Source: Mesorhizobium sp.
Lineage (GTDB): Bacteria > Pseudomonadota > Alphaproteobacteria > Rhizobiales > Rhizobiaceae
DNA length: 64,000 nucleotides
Reading direction: 5' to 3'
Assembly: GCF_004963255.1 (NCBI RefSeq)
Contig: NZ_SUGA01000010.1
Span: 1-64,000, forward strand
Shown: in pieces, positions 1 to 8,093 of the stretch
Layout of the letters: the number at the start of each line of letters is the position of its first letter
How positions within the stretch are numbered: the first letter of the stretch is position 1
The notes under the pieces: model-generated
The model's input: the letters and a program-made list of their open reading frames with translations, nothing else
What the model was told of the DNA's origin: nothing
Database searches by the model: none
Translations under genes and position numbers: made by a program

Positions 1-1564
1 CTACTCCCCTACTCCCCACGTACCCAGCCACGCCACCCTCCGTCAGTTCCGCCAATGCCAGCGACTGGTCGAGGTGAGCGGCGCGCCAGGCAAGCATCTT
101 CTCCGCGAACTCCAGCCGTACCGGCAGATAGGCCGGGTCGTTCGCCACATTGTTCAGTTCCCCGGGGTCTTTCTGCAGGTCGAACAGAAGCGCTGGCAGG
201 CCACCACCGAAATGGACATATTTGAAGCCGGCCGAGCGGATGACGGCGAGGTTGCAGTCGCGCGACTCCATGCCGAAATGGCGTTCGGCTTCGCCTGCCG
301 CGATCGTGCGGAAGTCGAACTCCCAATGCGCGGCGTCGCGCCAGTTTCCGGGCCGGTCGCCGTCAAGCCACGGCGCGAGCGAGCAGCCGTCGAGATGGTG
401 CTGCGGCGCGGCGCCGATCAGGTCGAGCAAGGTCGGAAAGACATCGACGGCTTCGGTGAAGTGCTCCACGGATGAACCGGCCGCGGCTCTCCGGCGCGGG
501 TCGCGGACGATCAGCGGAATGTGGTAGCTGGCATCGAAGAAGCCGCCTTTGCCCAGCATGAAATGGTCGCCCATCATCTCGGCGTGGTCGGATGTGAGCA
601 CGACGATGGTGTCGTTCCAGGCGCCTGCCGATTTGATCGCCCGCCAGATGCGGCCGAGCTGCGCATCGACCTCCGAAATCATGCCGTAATAGATCGCGCG
701 GATGCGGCGGAAATTCTCCTCACTCCAGTCCGGCACGCCGCCCTCCATGCCCGGAACGAATTTCGTTCTTTTCTGGAGGGCGAGATCATAGGCGAGATAA
801 GGGTGGCTTGCGGCCTCGGCCTGCCAATTTGCCGCGCGCTTGAAAGCGGGGCCTTCAGCCGGATCGTACATCGTATTGTAAGGCTCCGGCACGATGAAGG
901 GCGGGTGCGGGCTGATGAAGGAGATGTGCGCGAACCATGGCGCGCCCTTGTCCTGCTCGCCAAGCCAGCGGATGAATTCGCCGGCCAGGAAAGCGCTCGG
1001 CGTCTGGTCCTTCGAATAGACCGGCGGCGCGTTGGTGACGTCGCATTCCGCCTGCCCTTCGGCCAGACGGTGGATGCCAGGGCTGCCGGAGCCGGTGTCT
1101 ACGCCTTGCGCGCGCAGCCATGACAGCCACTGCTTCTGATGCTCGGGCAAAGCCTGTCGGACGGTGAAGCCGGGCAGCACGCCTTCATAACTGCGCAGGC
1201 GCGGATCCCCCACCGCAAGCTGGCGCGGGTCGAGCGAGACATCGGTGTATCCGAACAGGGTTGGATCGTAGCCCGCCGCGCGCGCCGAAAGCGCGATGTT
1301 GCCATGGCGCGCGTCGAGCGGCGTGCCGTTGCGGCAGACGCGATTGTTCATCTGGTAGAGGCCTGTATAGAGACAGGCGCGGGCTGGAGAACAAGGCGCT
1401 GCCCCGCCATAGTGGCGGCGGAAGAGCACGCCCTCAGCGGCGAGCGCATCCGCATTTGGCGTCTTCACCACCGGATGGCCGGCGGCCGAAAGGCAATCGC
1501 CACGCCATTGGTCGCAAGTGATGAGGAGAACATTCGGGCGGCTCGTCGGATTGTCCAAGATCAT
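1..1564 (-). CDS. Sulfatase / phosphonate monoester hydrolase family protein (partial, C-terminus cut)
   Basis: Hydrolase of the alkaline phosphatase superfamily acting on sulfate or phosphonate monoesters. The frame is open from an ATG at 1564 to the left window edge (521 codons, no stop), so the C-terminal end is missing. The N-terminus has the metal-binding start PNVLLITCDQWRGD, followed by CSPAR at residues 58-62, the Cys-type motif converted to formylglycine. Further on come HPPF and TSDHAEMMGDH. The late stretch RDCNLAVI..KYVHFGG..LFDL..DP resembles, from memory, the Rhizobium phosphonate monoester hydrolase/arylsulfatase more than choline sulfatase. Substrate cannot be told. It is transcribed away from the VOC operon across a 207-bp gap. 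Maturation would need a formylglycine-generating enzyme, not seen here. Confidence 0.88.
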   Translation of the reverse strand, partial: MILDNPTSRPNVLLITCDQWRGDCLSAAGHPVVKTPNADALAAEGVLFRRHYGGAAPCSPARACLYTGLYQMNNRVCRNGTPLDARHGNIALSARAAGYDPTLFGYTDVSLDPRQLAVGDPRLRSYEGVLPGFTVRQALPEHQKQWLSWLRAQGVDTGSGSPGIHRLAEGQAECDVTNAPPVYSKDQTPSAFLAGEFIRWLGEQDKGAPWFAHISFISPHPPFIVPEPYNTMYDPAEGPAFKRAANWQAEAASHPYLAYDLALQKRTKFVPGMEGGVPDWSEENFRRIRAIYYGMISEVDAQLGRIWRAIKSAGAWNDTIVVLTSDHAEMMGDHFMLGKGGFFDASYHIPLIVRDPRRRAAAGSSVEHFTEAVDVFPTLLDLIGAAPQHHLDGCSLAPWLDGDRPGNWRDAAHWEFDFRTIAAGEAERHFGMESRDCNLAVIRSAGFKYVHFGGGLPALLFDLQKDPGELNNVANDPAYLPVRLEFAEKMLAWRAAHLDQSLALAELTEGGVAGYVGSRGV

Positions 1565-1644
1565 CTCCTTGTGGAAGCGCTCAGATGGAACGGAAATCAC
1601 CTGGGTTGCAAGCCGATGCTGGTGATGGATTGGTGAACATATTT

Positions 1645-1658
1645 TGAACAGTCGTTCA
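1645..1658. promoter_or_regulatory. Perfect 14-bp palindrome in the divergent promoter region
   Basis: TGAACAGTCGTTCA is a perfect palindrome outside its 4-bp centre, placed between the divergent sulfatase (start 1564) and VOC gene (start 1772). Its arms resemble those of the three palindromes at 9796, 18030 and 20823. The binding protein is unknown; a TetR-type repressor is an inference. Confidence 0.4.
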
Positions 1659-1771
1659 CGTTTATGATACAGTCCATCCTGTGTTTGCCCGCTTTGCCGC
1701 AGAGCCGCCCCTCCTCATATTGGCGTGGACAGCGGCGAGGGCCGCGCAAGAACAAGGGAAGGAGCACGATC

Positions 1772-2704
1772 ATGCTCAATCAGATCCAGGGCCTGCATCA
1801 CGTCACCTCGATGGCGAGCGACGCACGCCGCAACAATGAGTTCTTCACGAAAAAGCTTGGCCTGCGCCGGGTGAAGAAAACCGTCAATTTCGACGCGCCG
1901 GACGTCTATCACCTCTACTATGCCGACGAGGTCGGCACGCCGGGTTCGGTGATGACGTATTTTCCGTTCCCCGATATCGGCAAGGGCCGGCACGGCGTCG
2001 GCGAAGTCGGCACGACGGTGTTCTCGGTGCCGGAAGGCACGCTCGCCTATTGGGAAAAGCGCTTCGCCGACGAGGGCGTGGGCAATGTTGCCCGCACCCA
2101 AACCTTTGGCGAAAAGCGGCTTACCTTCACCGGCCCGGACGGTGACAGCTTCGCGCTTGTCGAGGACAAGGCCGACAGCAGAGCGCCCTGGGTCAAGGGC
2201 GGCGTTCCCGGCGACGAGGCGATCCGCGGCTTTCACTCGGTCTCGCTCCGGCTGAAGGACGGCGGCGCCACGGAGGAGCTCTTGAAGTTCATGGGCTATG
2301 AGGAGGTCGACAAGTCCGGCAATATCCGCCGGCTGGCGATCAAGAACGGCAATGGCGCCGATGTCGTCGACATCGAATCGCTGCCCGGCGCCGGCTTCGC
2401 CAATCTCGGCGCCGGCTCGGTGCACCATGTCGCCTTCGCGGTCGAGGATCGCGCCAAGCAGCTCGAGGTGCGCAAGGCGCTGATCGACACGGGCTATGGC
2501 GTGACGCCGGTCATCGATCGCGACTATTTCTGGGCGATCTATTTCCGCACGCCGGGCGGCGTGCTGTTCGAGGTGGCAACCAACGAACCGGGCTTCGACC
2601 GCGACGAAGACACTGCCCATCTTGGCGAGGCGCTGAAGCTGCCGACGCAGCATCAGCATCTTAGGCCTTATCTCGAAGAGCACCTGCAGAAGCTGGAAGG
2701 CTGA
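1772..2704 (+). CDS. VOC-family ring-cleaving dioxygenase-like protein
   Basis: Two-domain vicinal oxygen chelate protein of 310 aa, similar to the MhqA/MhqO-type hydroquinone dioxygenases. Each domain starts with the usual beta strand: LHHVTS near residue 9 and GFHSVSLRL near 155. VHHVAFAVED and the late VLFEVATNE supply the remaining His and Glu expected for metal binding. The ATG at 1772 is preceded by AAGGGAAGGAG and is preferred to upstream starts, which would add a non-homologous Arg-rich leader. It is followed after 4 bp by an alpha/beta hydrolase; such pairs are known from quinone detoxification (MhqO/MhqD). The substrate here is inferred only from that pairing. Confidence 0.85.
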   Translation: MLNQIQGLHHVTSMASDARRNNEFFTKKLGLRRVKKTVNFDAPDVYHLYYADEVGTPGSVMTYFPFPDIGKGRHGVGEVGTTVFSVPEGTLAYWEKRFADEGVGNVARTQTFGEKRLTFTGPDGDSFALVEDKADSRAPWVKGGVPGDEAIRGFHSVSLRLKDGGATEELLKFMGYEEVDKSGNIRRLAIKNGNGADVVDIESLPGAGFANLGAGSVHHVAFAVEDRAKQLEVRKALIDTGYGVTPVIDRDYFWAIYFRTPGGVLFEVATNEPGFDRDEDTAHLGEALKLPTQHQHLRPYLEEHLQKLEG

Positions 2705-2708
2705 AGCC

Positions 2709-3338
2709 ATGAGCAAGGACGCTTACATCCACAAAACGCTGCCCGGTTCGCCGGGCAGCCCGCTGCTCTTTGTCTTCCACGGCACCGGCGCGGACGAGAA
2801 CCAGCTTCTTGGCTTCGGACGCGATCTGGTGCCTTCGGCGACGATCGTTTCGCCGCGCGGCGACGTGTCGGAGCATGGCGCTGCCCGTTTCTTCCGCCGC
2901 ACTGGCGAGGGCGTCTATGACATGAACGACCTGGCGCGCGCGACATCGAAGATGGCGGGCTTCGTCAAGGCGCATGTCGAAACGGCAAAACCATCGGCGG
3001 TGTTCGGTCTCGGCTATTCCAACGGCGCCAACATCCTGGCTTCGGTGGTGTTCGCCGAGCCAACGCTGTTCGATGCCTCGGCACTCATGCATCCGCTGAT
3101 CCCGTTCGAGCCGAAGGTGCAGGGCAGCCTTGCCGGCCGCCATATCCTGCTCACGGCCGGCAGGCGCGACCCGATCTGCCCGCCTAACCTGACGTCGCGG
3201 CTCGAGGCCTATTTGCGCGCCGACGGCGCGGATGTCACAGTGGAATGGCACGACGGCGGGCATGAGGTTCGGCCGAATGAAATCGAAGCGGCGCGGCGGC
3301 TCTTTGCGCTGGCGCCAGCTGCCCAAGGAGGCAAGTGA
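2709..3338 (+). CDS. Alpha/beta hydrolase, phospholipase/carboxylesterase type (MhqD-like)
   Basis: Cytoplasmic serine hydrolase of 209 aa. VFHGTGADE near residue 21 is the oxyanion-hole segment. GYSNGAN near residue 100 is the nucleophile elbow with catalytic Ser. LLTAGRRDPICP carries the acid, and HDGGHEV near the end carries the His. The length fits the carboxylesterase/MhqD group. It sits 4 bp behind the VOC dioxygenase and 1 bp ahead of the GNAT gene, so the three form one operon. A role in aromatic or quinone detoxification is an inference from the neighbour. Confidence 0.85.
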   Translation: MSKDAYIHKTLPGSPGSPLLFVFHGTGADENQLLGFGRDLVPSATIVSPRGDVSEHGAARFFRRTGEGVYDMNDLARATSKMAGFVKAHVETAKPSAVFGLGYSNGANILASVVFAEPTLFDASALMHPLIPFEPKVQGSLAGRHILLTAGRRDPICPPNLTSRLEAYLRADGADVTVEWHDGGHEVRPNEIEAARRLFALAPAAQGGK

Positions 3339-3339
3339 A

Positions 3340-3639
3340 ATGGCTGACCAACTGCCCGAGATCGAACTGGAAGACCGCGGCTCCAAGGGGCGCTATGTGC
3401 TGCGCGGCCCCGGCGGCGCCGAGGCCGAGATGACATTCACCAAGATCGGCGAGCACCAGCTGATCATCGATCATACCGAAGTGCCGGACGTCTTTCGCGG
3501 CCAGGGCGCCGGGCTTCGGCTCGTCACCCGCGCCGTGGAGGATGCCCGTGCCGCCGGCAAGAAGATCATCCCGCTCTGCCCCTTCGCCAACGCCCAGTTC
3601 CGCCGCCACCCGGAATGGGCGGATGTGTTGAAGCAGTAG
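3340..3639 (+). CDS. Small GNAT-fold N-acetyltransferase (YjdJ/COG2388 type)
   Basis: Protein of 99 aa, the usual size of the short GCN5-like group (Acetyltransf_CG). Visible are HTEVPDVFRGQGAGLRLV, the acetyl-CoA pyrophosphate-binding loop in the form RGQGAG, and the C-terminal PLCPFANAQFRRHPEW typical of this group. The ATG at 3340 has CCAAGGAGGC upstream and lies directly behind the hydrolase stop. The acceptor molecule is unknown. It is the last gene of the VOC operon, and an inverted repeat follows that could end transcription. Confidence 0.85.
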   Translation: MADQLPEIELEDRGSKGRYVLRGPGGAEAEMTFTKIGEHQLIIDHTEVPDVFRGQGAGLRLVTRAVEDARAAGKKIIPLCPFANAQFRRHPEWADVLKQ

Positions 3640-3650
3640 CGCGGCTTCTC

Positions 3651-3797
3651 CCTTCTCCCCTTGTGGGAGAAGGTGGATCGGCGCGCAGCGCCGAGACGGT
3701 TGAGGGGTGGGGGACGGATCACCGTCCTTGTCAAGCTGGAGCACCCCTCATCCGACCGAGCTTCGCTCGGCCACCTTCTCCCACAAGGGGAGAAGGG
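3651..3797. repeat. Palindromic intergenic repeat (mesorhizobial type)
   Basis: Long inverted repeat. The left arm at 3651-3676 is built on CTCCCCTTGTGGGAGAAGG and the right arm at 3771-3797 is its near-exact reverse complement. Smaller inner hairpins such as CCGAGCTTCGCTCGG lie between the arms. It fills the gap between the GNAT gene and the dipeptidase. I know closely similar copies as abundant intergenic elements of rhizobia. It may also serve as a terminator. Confidence 0.7.
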
Positions 3798-3892
3798 AAA
3801 GACGCGCTCTGGCATTTGCACCGGCCGGCCATCTTGCCTAAGTTGACGGTTCGTTCGGACGAAACCTGTCGTCCCGCCTGTCCCCGATTTGA

Positions 3893-4963
3893 ATGGCTCC
3901 CCTGATGACCGATACCGACCTGATCCCCGTTTTCGACGGACATAACGACACGCTGCTGCGACTCTACCAGTCGAAGGAAGCCGATGTCGAAAAGCTGTTC
4001 ATCGAGGGAACGCCGGGCGGCCATATCGACCTGCCGCGCGCCAGAAAGGGCGGCTTTGCCGGCGGCATGTTCGCGATCTTTCCGCCGCCGGTCGAAAAGT
4101 CGAAGCGCAGCGCGGTGCCGCCGGCGCCGAGCGACAACGAGCCCTTGCCGCCCGAACTGCCGCAAGCAGAAGCGATCACCTCAACCATAGGGATGGCTTC
4201 GATCCTGTTCAGGCTGGAGCGCGCCGGCGCGCTGACCGTCTGCCGCAGCGCCGGCGATGTTCGCGCCGCGATGGCGAAGGGTTCGATCGCGGCCGTGTTC
4301 CACATCGAAGGCGTCGAGGCGATCGATCCCGGGCTTGCCATGCTCGACGTGCTGCATGCTGCGGGCCTGCGCTCGCTGGGCATCGTCTGGAGCCGCCCCA
4401 ACGCCTTCGGCAATGGCGTGCCGTTCCGCTTCCCATCGTCGCCCGATACCGGGCCTGGCCTCACCGATGCCGGCAAGGCGCTGGTCAAGGCGTGCAACCA
4501 GCTCAGGATCATGATCGACCTCTCGCACCTCAACGAGAAGGGTTTTCGTGACGTGGCGGGCTTGAGCGACGCGCCGCTGGTCGCGACTCATTCCAACGTG
4601 CATGCGATCTGCGGCCATTCGCGCAATCTGACCGACTGGCAGCTCGGCGCGATCCGCGAATCGGGCGGCATGGTCGGCCTGAACTTCGCCACCGGCTTCC
4701 TGCGCGAGGATGGCCGCATGAACGCCGACACCAGCATCGACATCATGGTGCGCCACATCGATTCGCTCTTACAGGCGCTGGGCGAGGATGGCGTGGGCCT
4801 CGGCTCCGATTTCGACGGCGCCATGATCCCGGCCCCGATCGGTGATGTCGCCGGCCTGCCCAAGCTCATCGATGCGCTCGCGGCGCGCGGTTTCGGACGC
4901 GCGCTGATCGAGAAGATCGCTTACCGGAACTGGTTGAGGGTGCTGGAAAGAACAATAGGGTGA
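3893..4963 (+). CDS. Membrane dipeptidase-type metallopeptidase (peptidase family M19)
   Basis: Zinc dipeptidase of the renal dipeptidase family, 356 aa, close to the family's normal length. The metal ligands are seen as FDGHNDT (HxD) near residue 17, the bridging Glu in VFHIEGVEAID, and the two histidines in LSHLNEKGF and ATHSNVHAICGHSRN. GLGSDFDGA near the end carries the final Asp. No signal peptide is evident, so it is probably cytoplasmic. An ATG at 3905 (MTDTDL) is an equally good start; neither has a strong ribosome site. It ends 7 bp from a convergent operon. Confidence 0.88.
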   Translation: MAPLMTDTDLIPVFDGHNDTLLRLYQSKEADVEKLFIEGTPGGHIDLPRARKGGFAGGMFAIFPPPVEKSKRSAVPPAPSDNEPLPPELPQAEAITSTIGMASILFRLERAGALTVCRSAGDVRAAMAKGSIAAVFHIEGVEAIDPGLAMLDVLHAAGLRSLGIVWSRPNAFGNGVPFRFPSSPDTGPGLTDAGKALVKACNQLRIMIDLSHLNEKGFRDVAGLSDAPLVATHSNVHAICGHSRNLTDWQLGAIRESGGMVGLNFATGFLREDGRMNADTSIDIMVRHIDSLLQALGEDGVGLGSDFDGAMIPAPIGDVAGLPKLIDALAARGFGRALIEKIAYRNWLRVLERTIG

Positions 4964-4970
4964 AGCCTGC

Positions 4971-5228
4971 CTACTGCGCGTAACCCATCCGCTTCAGCCA
5001 GTCCTTGTCGACGCCGCGGTCGCGGATGATCGCCAAGGGGCTTTCCGCGTCGAGCCGGGCGCAGACGCGATAGACCTCCAGCGTCTCGGCATTCATATCG
5101 CCGCGCTTGAAGAAATACATCGCCGCCGCGTAGCGGGTGCGGCCGGACCACATCTCGCCGAGCGGCGTGTTGACCAGCTGCCACTGCTCGGCGGCTTCCG
5201 CCTCCAGGTCTTCCGCTTCGCTTGCCAT
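4971..5228 (-). CDS. Small uncharacterised protein following the GcvT-like gene
   Basis: Protein of 85 aa with an acidic helical start (ASEAEDLEAEAAEQ), then NTPLGEMWSGRTRYAAAMYFF..GDM and ending VDKDWLKRMGYAQ. I recognise no domain. It begins 2 bp after the stop of the GcvT-like gene, so it is translationally coupled and last in a four-gene operon. The tight linkage suggests a partner or accessory subunit of the GcvT-like enzyme, but the sequence itself gives no direct functional clue. No signal peptide or membrane helix. Confidence 0.75.
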   Translation of the reverse strand: MASEAEDLEAEAAEQWQLVNTPLGEMWSGRTRYAAAMYFFKRGDMNAETLEVYRVCARLDAESPLAIIRDRGVDKDWLKRMGYAQ

Positions 5229-5230
5229 CG

Positions 5231-6469
5231 TCAGAAGTCCGCCGGCGGGTTGGCGGTGCGGCGGTCGAGCTTGATGAAGGGCCGCGGCACCACCTTCGCC
5301 TTCTTCATCAGCTTCTGGTACTGCAGCTCGCGCATGGCGTAAATCTCGACCCAGAGATCGTCGACGATCGTGTCGCCATAGGGCCGCTGCAGGGAGGCAA
5401 GCGCGATGTTGCGCTTGGCCATGGGCGACCACATCGCCGCGCTGACCAGCCCGACCTCCTGGCTCTTCCTATAGTAGACGATGGCATGCTCGGCCGGGAT
5501 GTTGCCTTCGATCTCCAGCCCAACCAGCACATGGCGCAGCCTCTTCTTCGAGCGCGCTTCGAGGATGGCGCGGCGGCCGTTGAAGTGGCCCTTGTCCGGA
5601 TCGATCATGAAGCCGAGGCCGATCTCGTCGGGCATGCGCAGGCGGTCAGCGCGGATGGCATGCTCGGCAGCTGTGAAGTCGGCATTGGCGACGATCAGCC
5701 CGGCTTCCAGCCTGGCGCGGTTCAGCGCGGTGTAGCCGATGGCGCGGATGCCGCGCAGCTCGCCCGCCGCCATCAGCCGGTCCCAAAGGCTCAGCGCCTT
5801 GTCGGTCGGCACGAACAATTCGTAGCCGAGATCGCCGGTGAAGCCGGTGCGCGAGATGGTCACGGTAGCACCCTCATGCGCGAATTCGGCAAGGTCGAAG
5901 ATTTTCAGCCGCTCGACGCCGGCAAAGCCAGCGTCGCGCAGGATGGCGAAGGAGGTCGGGCCCTGCAGCGCCAGTCCGGCGACGGCCTCGGTCTCTTCCT
6001 CGACAGTCACATCGTATCGAAAAGCGCTGTCGAGCAGCCAGGGCAGGTGCCGCTCTTGCGAACACAGGCGGAAGCGTGTCGGCGAGAGCCGGAACAGCGT
6101 CCCGTCATCGAGCACGAAACCGTCGTCGTCGCACCAGGCGGTGTAATGGACGCGGCCGGGTTTCAGTTTGGTCACGTCGCGCAGCGTGACGCGGTCGAGA
6201 TAGGCCTCGGCGTCCGGGCCCTCGATCCGGTATTTGGTCATCGGCGAGATGTCGAACAGCGCCGCCTGGCTGCGGATGGCGAAATATTCGAGCTCCTCGT
6301 CCCACAGCGAATGCGGGGCGCGGTAGCCGGCCCAATTGTACCAATCCTGCTTCAGTGCCAGCGCGTCGATGCGGGGCTGGAACGGCGTGCCGAGCCGCAG
6401 CGTGCGGAAGTGGGATTGGGCTGCTGTGCGGGCGTCGGCCAAGGGCTTGATCGTGGGATGATGGTTCAT
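5231..6469 (-). CDS. GcvT-like aminomethyltransferase family protein
   Basis: 412 aa protein of the glycine-cleavage T / dimethylglycine dehydrogenase C-domain family, which binds tetrahydrofolate and moves one-carbon groups from N-methyl or aminomethyl donors. Visible family segments are NWAGYRAPHSLWDEELEYFAIRS cut short near residue 45, ALFDISPMTKYRIEGPDA, and ISRTGFTGDLGYELFVP near residue 205. The C-terminal barrel includes GLVSAAMWSPMAKRNIALA. Glycine-cleavage partners gcvH and gcvP are absent, so it is probably a demethylase-type paralogue rather than gcvT. It is downstream of two flavoprotein genes in one operon. Confidence 0.85.
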   Translation of the reverse strand: MNHHPTIKPLADARTAAQSHFRTLRLGTPFQPRIDALALKQDWYNWAGYRAPHSLWDEELEYFAIRSQAALFDISPMTKYRIEGPDAEAYLDRVTLRDVTKLKPGRVHYTAWCDDDGFVLDDGTLFRLSPTRFRLCSQERHLPWLLDSAFRYDVTVEEETEAVAGLALQGPTSFAILRDAGFAGVERLKIFDLAEFAHEGATVTISRTGFTGDLGYELFVPTDKALSLWDRLMAAGELRGIRAIGYTALNRARLEAGLIVANADFTAAEHAIRADRLRMPDEIGLGFMIDPDKGHFNGRRAILEARSKKRLRHVLVGLEIEGNIPAEHAIVYYRKSQEVGLVSAAMWSPMAKRNIALASLQRPYGDTIVDDLWVEIYAMRELQYQKLMKKAKVVPRPFIKLDRRTANPPADF

Positions 6470-6521
6470 GACGGCGTTCCTTCGCCGTAGCGCACGACTT
6501 CAGCGATTTGCAAAAACATCC

Positions 6522-8093
6522 CTAGGCCCTCATCGCGATGATGCGGCGCGCGGCGTTGAGGCCGGGCGCGCCGGAGATGCCGCCGCCCGGATGTGAGCCG
6601 GCGCCGGCAAGGAACAGCCCTTCGAGCGGCGTGTCGTAACCCGACCAGCCGGAAACCGGCCGCGACATCAGCATCTGATCGGCCTGCAACTCGCCATGGT
6701 GCCAGTGGCCGGGCATGCGGTAGCGCGCCTCGATGTCGGCGGGCGTCAGAAGCTCGGCATGGCGAACCGTGGCGCCGATCCCCGGGGCATAGATTTCGAG
6801 CTGTGCCATGATTGCTTTCAGGAATAGCGGCTTTCCGGCAGTCCAGCCTTCTTTCAACGCATAGGGCGCGTATTGCACCACGGCCGAGAGCACGCAGGCG
6901 CCGCACGGTGCGAGCGAGGCATCGACAAGGCTGGGCAGCGTGATCTCCATCACCGGCTCGGGCGAGAACGCGCCATATTTCGACGGGTTGAAGGCGCGCT
7001 CGACATGGTCGGGCGAAGGCGCGATGACGAGGCGGCCTTTGTGGCCGGCGGCGTCCACGCCTGGGAATTGCGGCGGCCGGTCGAGCGCCAGATGGAGCTT
7101 CGCCGCATCGCCCTTCATGCGGATATTCCGGACCTTGCGCACGAAGCCGGTGTCGACCTCGCGCGGGCCGACGAGATCGAGGATCGTGGTTGCGGGATTG
7201 ATGGCCGAGACGACGGTCTTTGCGCGCAGCGTCTCGCCGCTCTGCGTGACGACCCCCACGGCGCGGCCCTTCTCGACGATCACCCTGGCGACCGGCGAAG
7301 CGTGACGGATGGAGACGCCGGCCTTCTCCGCCGCGGCGCGAATGGCGGCAACGACGGCGCCCATGCCGCCTTTCGGCTGGACTTGCGCGCCCGCAAGGCC
7401 GCCGATCTCGCCGGCAAGCCTGTAATAGAGGCCCAGCAGCGAGGTCGGCGAGCGTGGCCCCAGATGCGAGCCGAGCGTCGCGTCGAAGGCGAGCAGGCCC
7501 TTCAGCCGGTCGTCCGAAAGCTGCTCGTCGAGCAGGTCGTAGACGTTCATCAGAAGCACGCGCAGAAAGTCGCGCATGTCTTCCTTGCCGAGCCGCTTCA
7601 GCGCCAGCGCGGTCTGGCCAAGCCCGGTCATTTCCGCGAGCGACATGTTGCCGAGGTCTGGCGCCCGGCGCGACAAGAAAGGTTTCAGCACGCCGGCATA
7701 GCGCAGCAACTGCGCGCGCAGTTGCTTCCAGGCGGACTGCTCCGCCGAGCTTGCACCTGTCAGCACCTCGCCATAAGCGCCGTGCAGCGTAAGCGGGCCG
7801 TTCTTGGACAGCGCGACCGATGGCACAAAGTTACCGCGCTCAATCGTCAGCCCATGGCGCTCGAGCTCCAGGGTCTTCACCACATCGGGATGTAGGCGGT
7901 TGAGGAGATGCGCGACGGCGGAGACGCGAAAGCCCGGCGCGAATTCCTCGGTGCGCGCGGCGCCGCCGACCTCGTTGCCGGCTTCGAGCAGCAGCACCCT
8001 GCGGCCGGATTTCGCCAGCATCGCGGCAGCGACGAGGCCGTTATGGCCGCCGCCGATGACGATGGCGTCCCAATTCAGTTCAGATGACGTCAT
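6522..8093 (-). CDS. PYROXD2/phytoene-desaturase-like FAD oxidoreductase (copy 2)
   Basis: 523 aa flavoprotein with an N-terminal dinucleotide-binding motif (AIVIGGGHNGLVAAAMLAKSG) followed by LLLEAGNEVGGAARTEEF. Near the C-terminus GLFLAGAGSHPGGGISGAPG closes the FAD site. This architecture is that of the CrtI/PYROXD2 group. No carotenoid genes are nearby, so phytoene is an unlikely substrate. Its start overlaps the end of the upstream paralogue by 14 bp and the GcvT-like gene follows 52 bp later. The neighbourhood points to oxidation of an amine-containing compound; that is inference. Confidence 0.85.
   Translation of the reverse strand: MTSSELNWDAIVIGGGHNGLVAAAMLAKSGRRVLLLEAGNEVGGAARTEEFAPGFRVSAVAHLLNRLHPDVVKTLELERHGLTIERGNFVPSVALSKNGPLTLHGAYGEVLTGASSAEQSAWKQLRAQLLRYAGVLKPFLSRRAPDLGNMSLAEMTGLGQTALALKRLGKEDMRDFLRVLLMNVYDLLDEQLSDDRLKGLLAFDATLGSHLGPRSPTSLLGLYYRLAGEIGGLAGAQVQPKGGMGAVVAAIRAAAEKAGVSIRHASPVARVIVEKGRAVGVVTQSGETLRAKTVVSAINPATTILDLVGPREVDTGFVRKVRNIRMKGDAAKLHLALDRPPQFPGVDAAGHKGRLVIAPSPDHVERAFNPSKYGAFSPEPVMEITLPSLVDASLAPCGACVLSAVVQYAPYALKEGWTAGKPLFLKAIMAQLEIYAPGIGATVRHAELLTPADIEARYRMPGHWHHGELQADQMLMSRPVSGWSGYDTPLEGLFLAGAGSHPGGGISGAPGLNAARRIIAMRA

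Noticed and set aside
5231..6469. Assignment as gcvT of the glycine cleavage system
   Set aside because: gcvH and gcvP are absent and the neighbours are flavoproteins of an amine cluster, so only family level is supported.
5222..6490. Long plus-strand open frame of about 420 codons opposite the GcvT-like gene
   Set aside because: The antisense frame has a real folate-protein signature and good codon use; this one is a GC-rich shadow with no domain.
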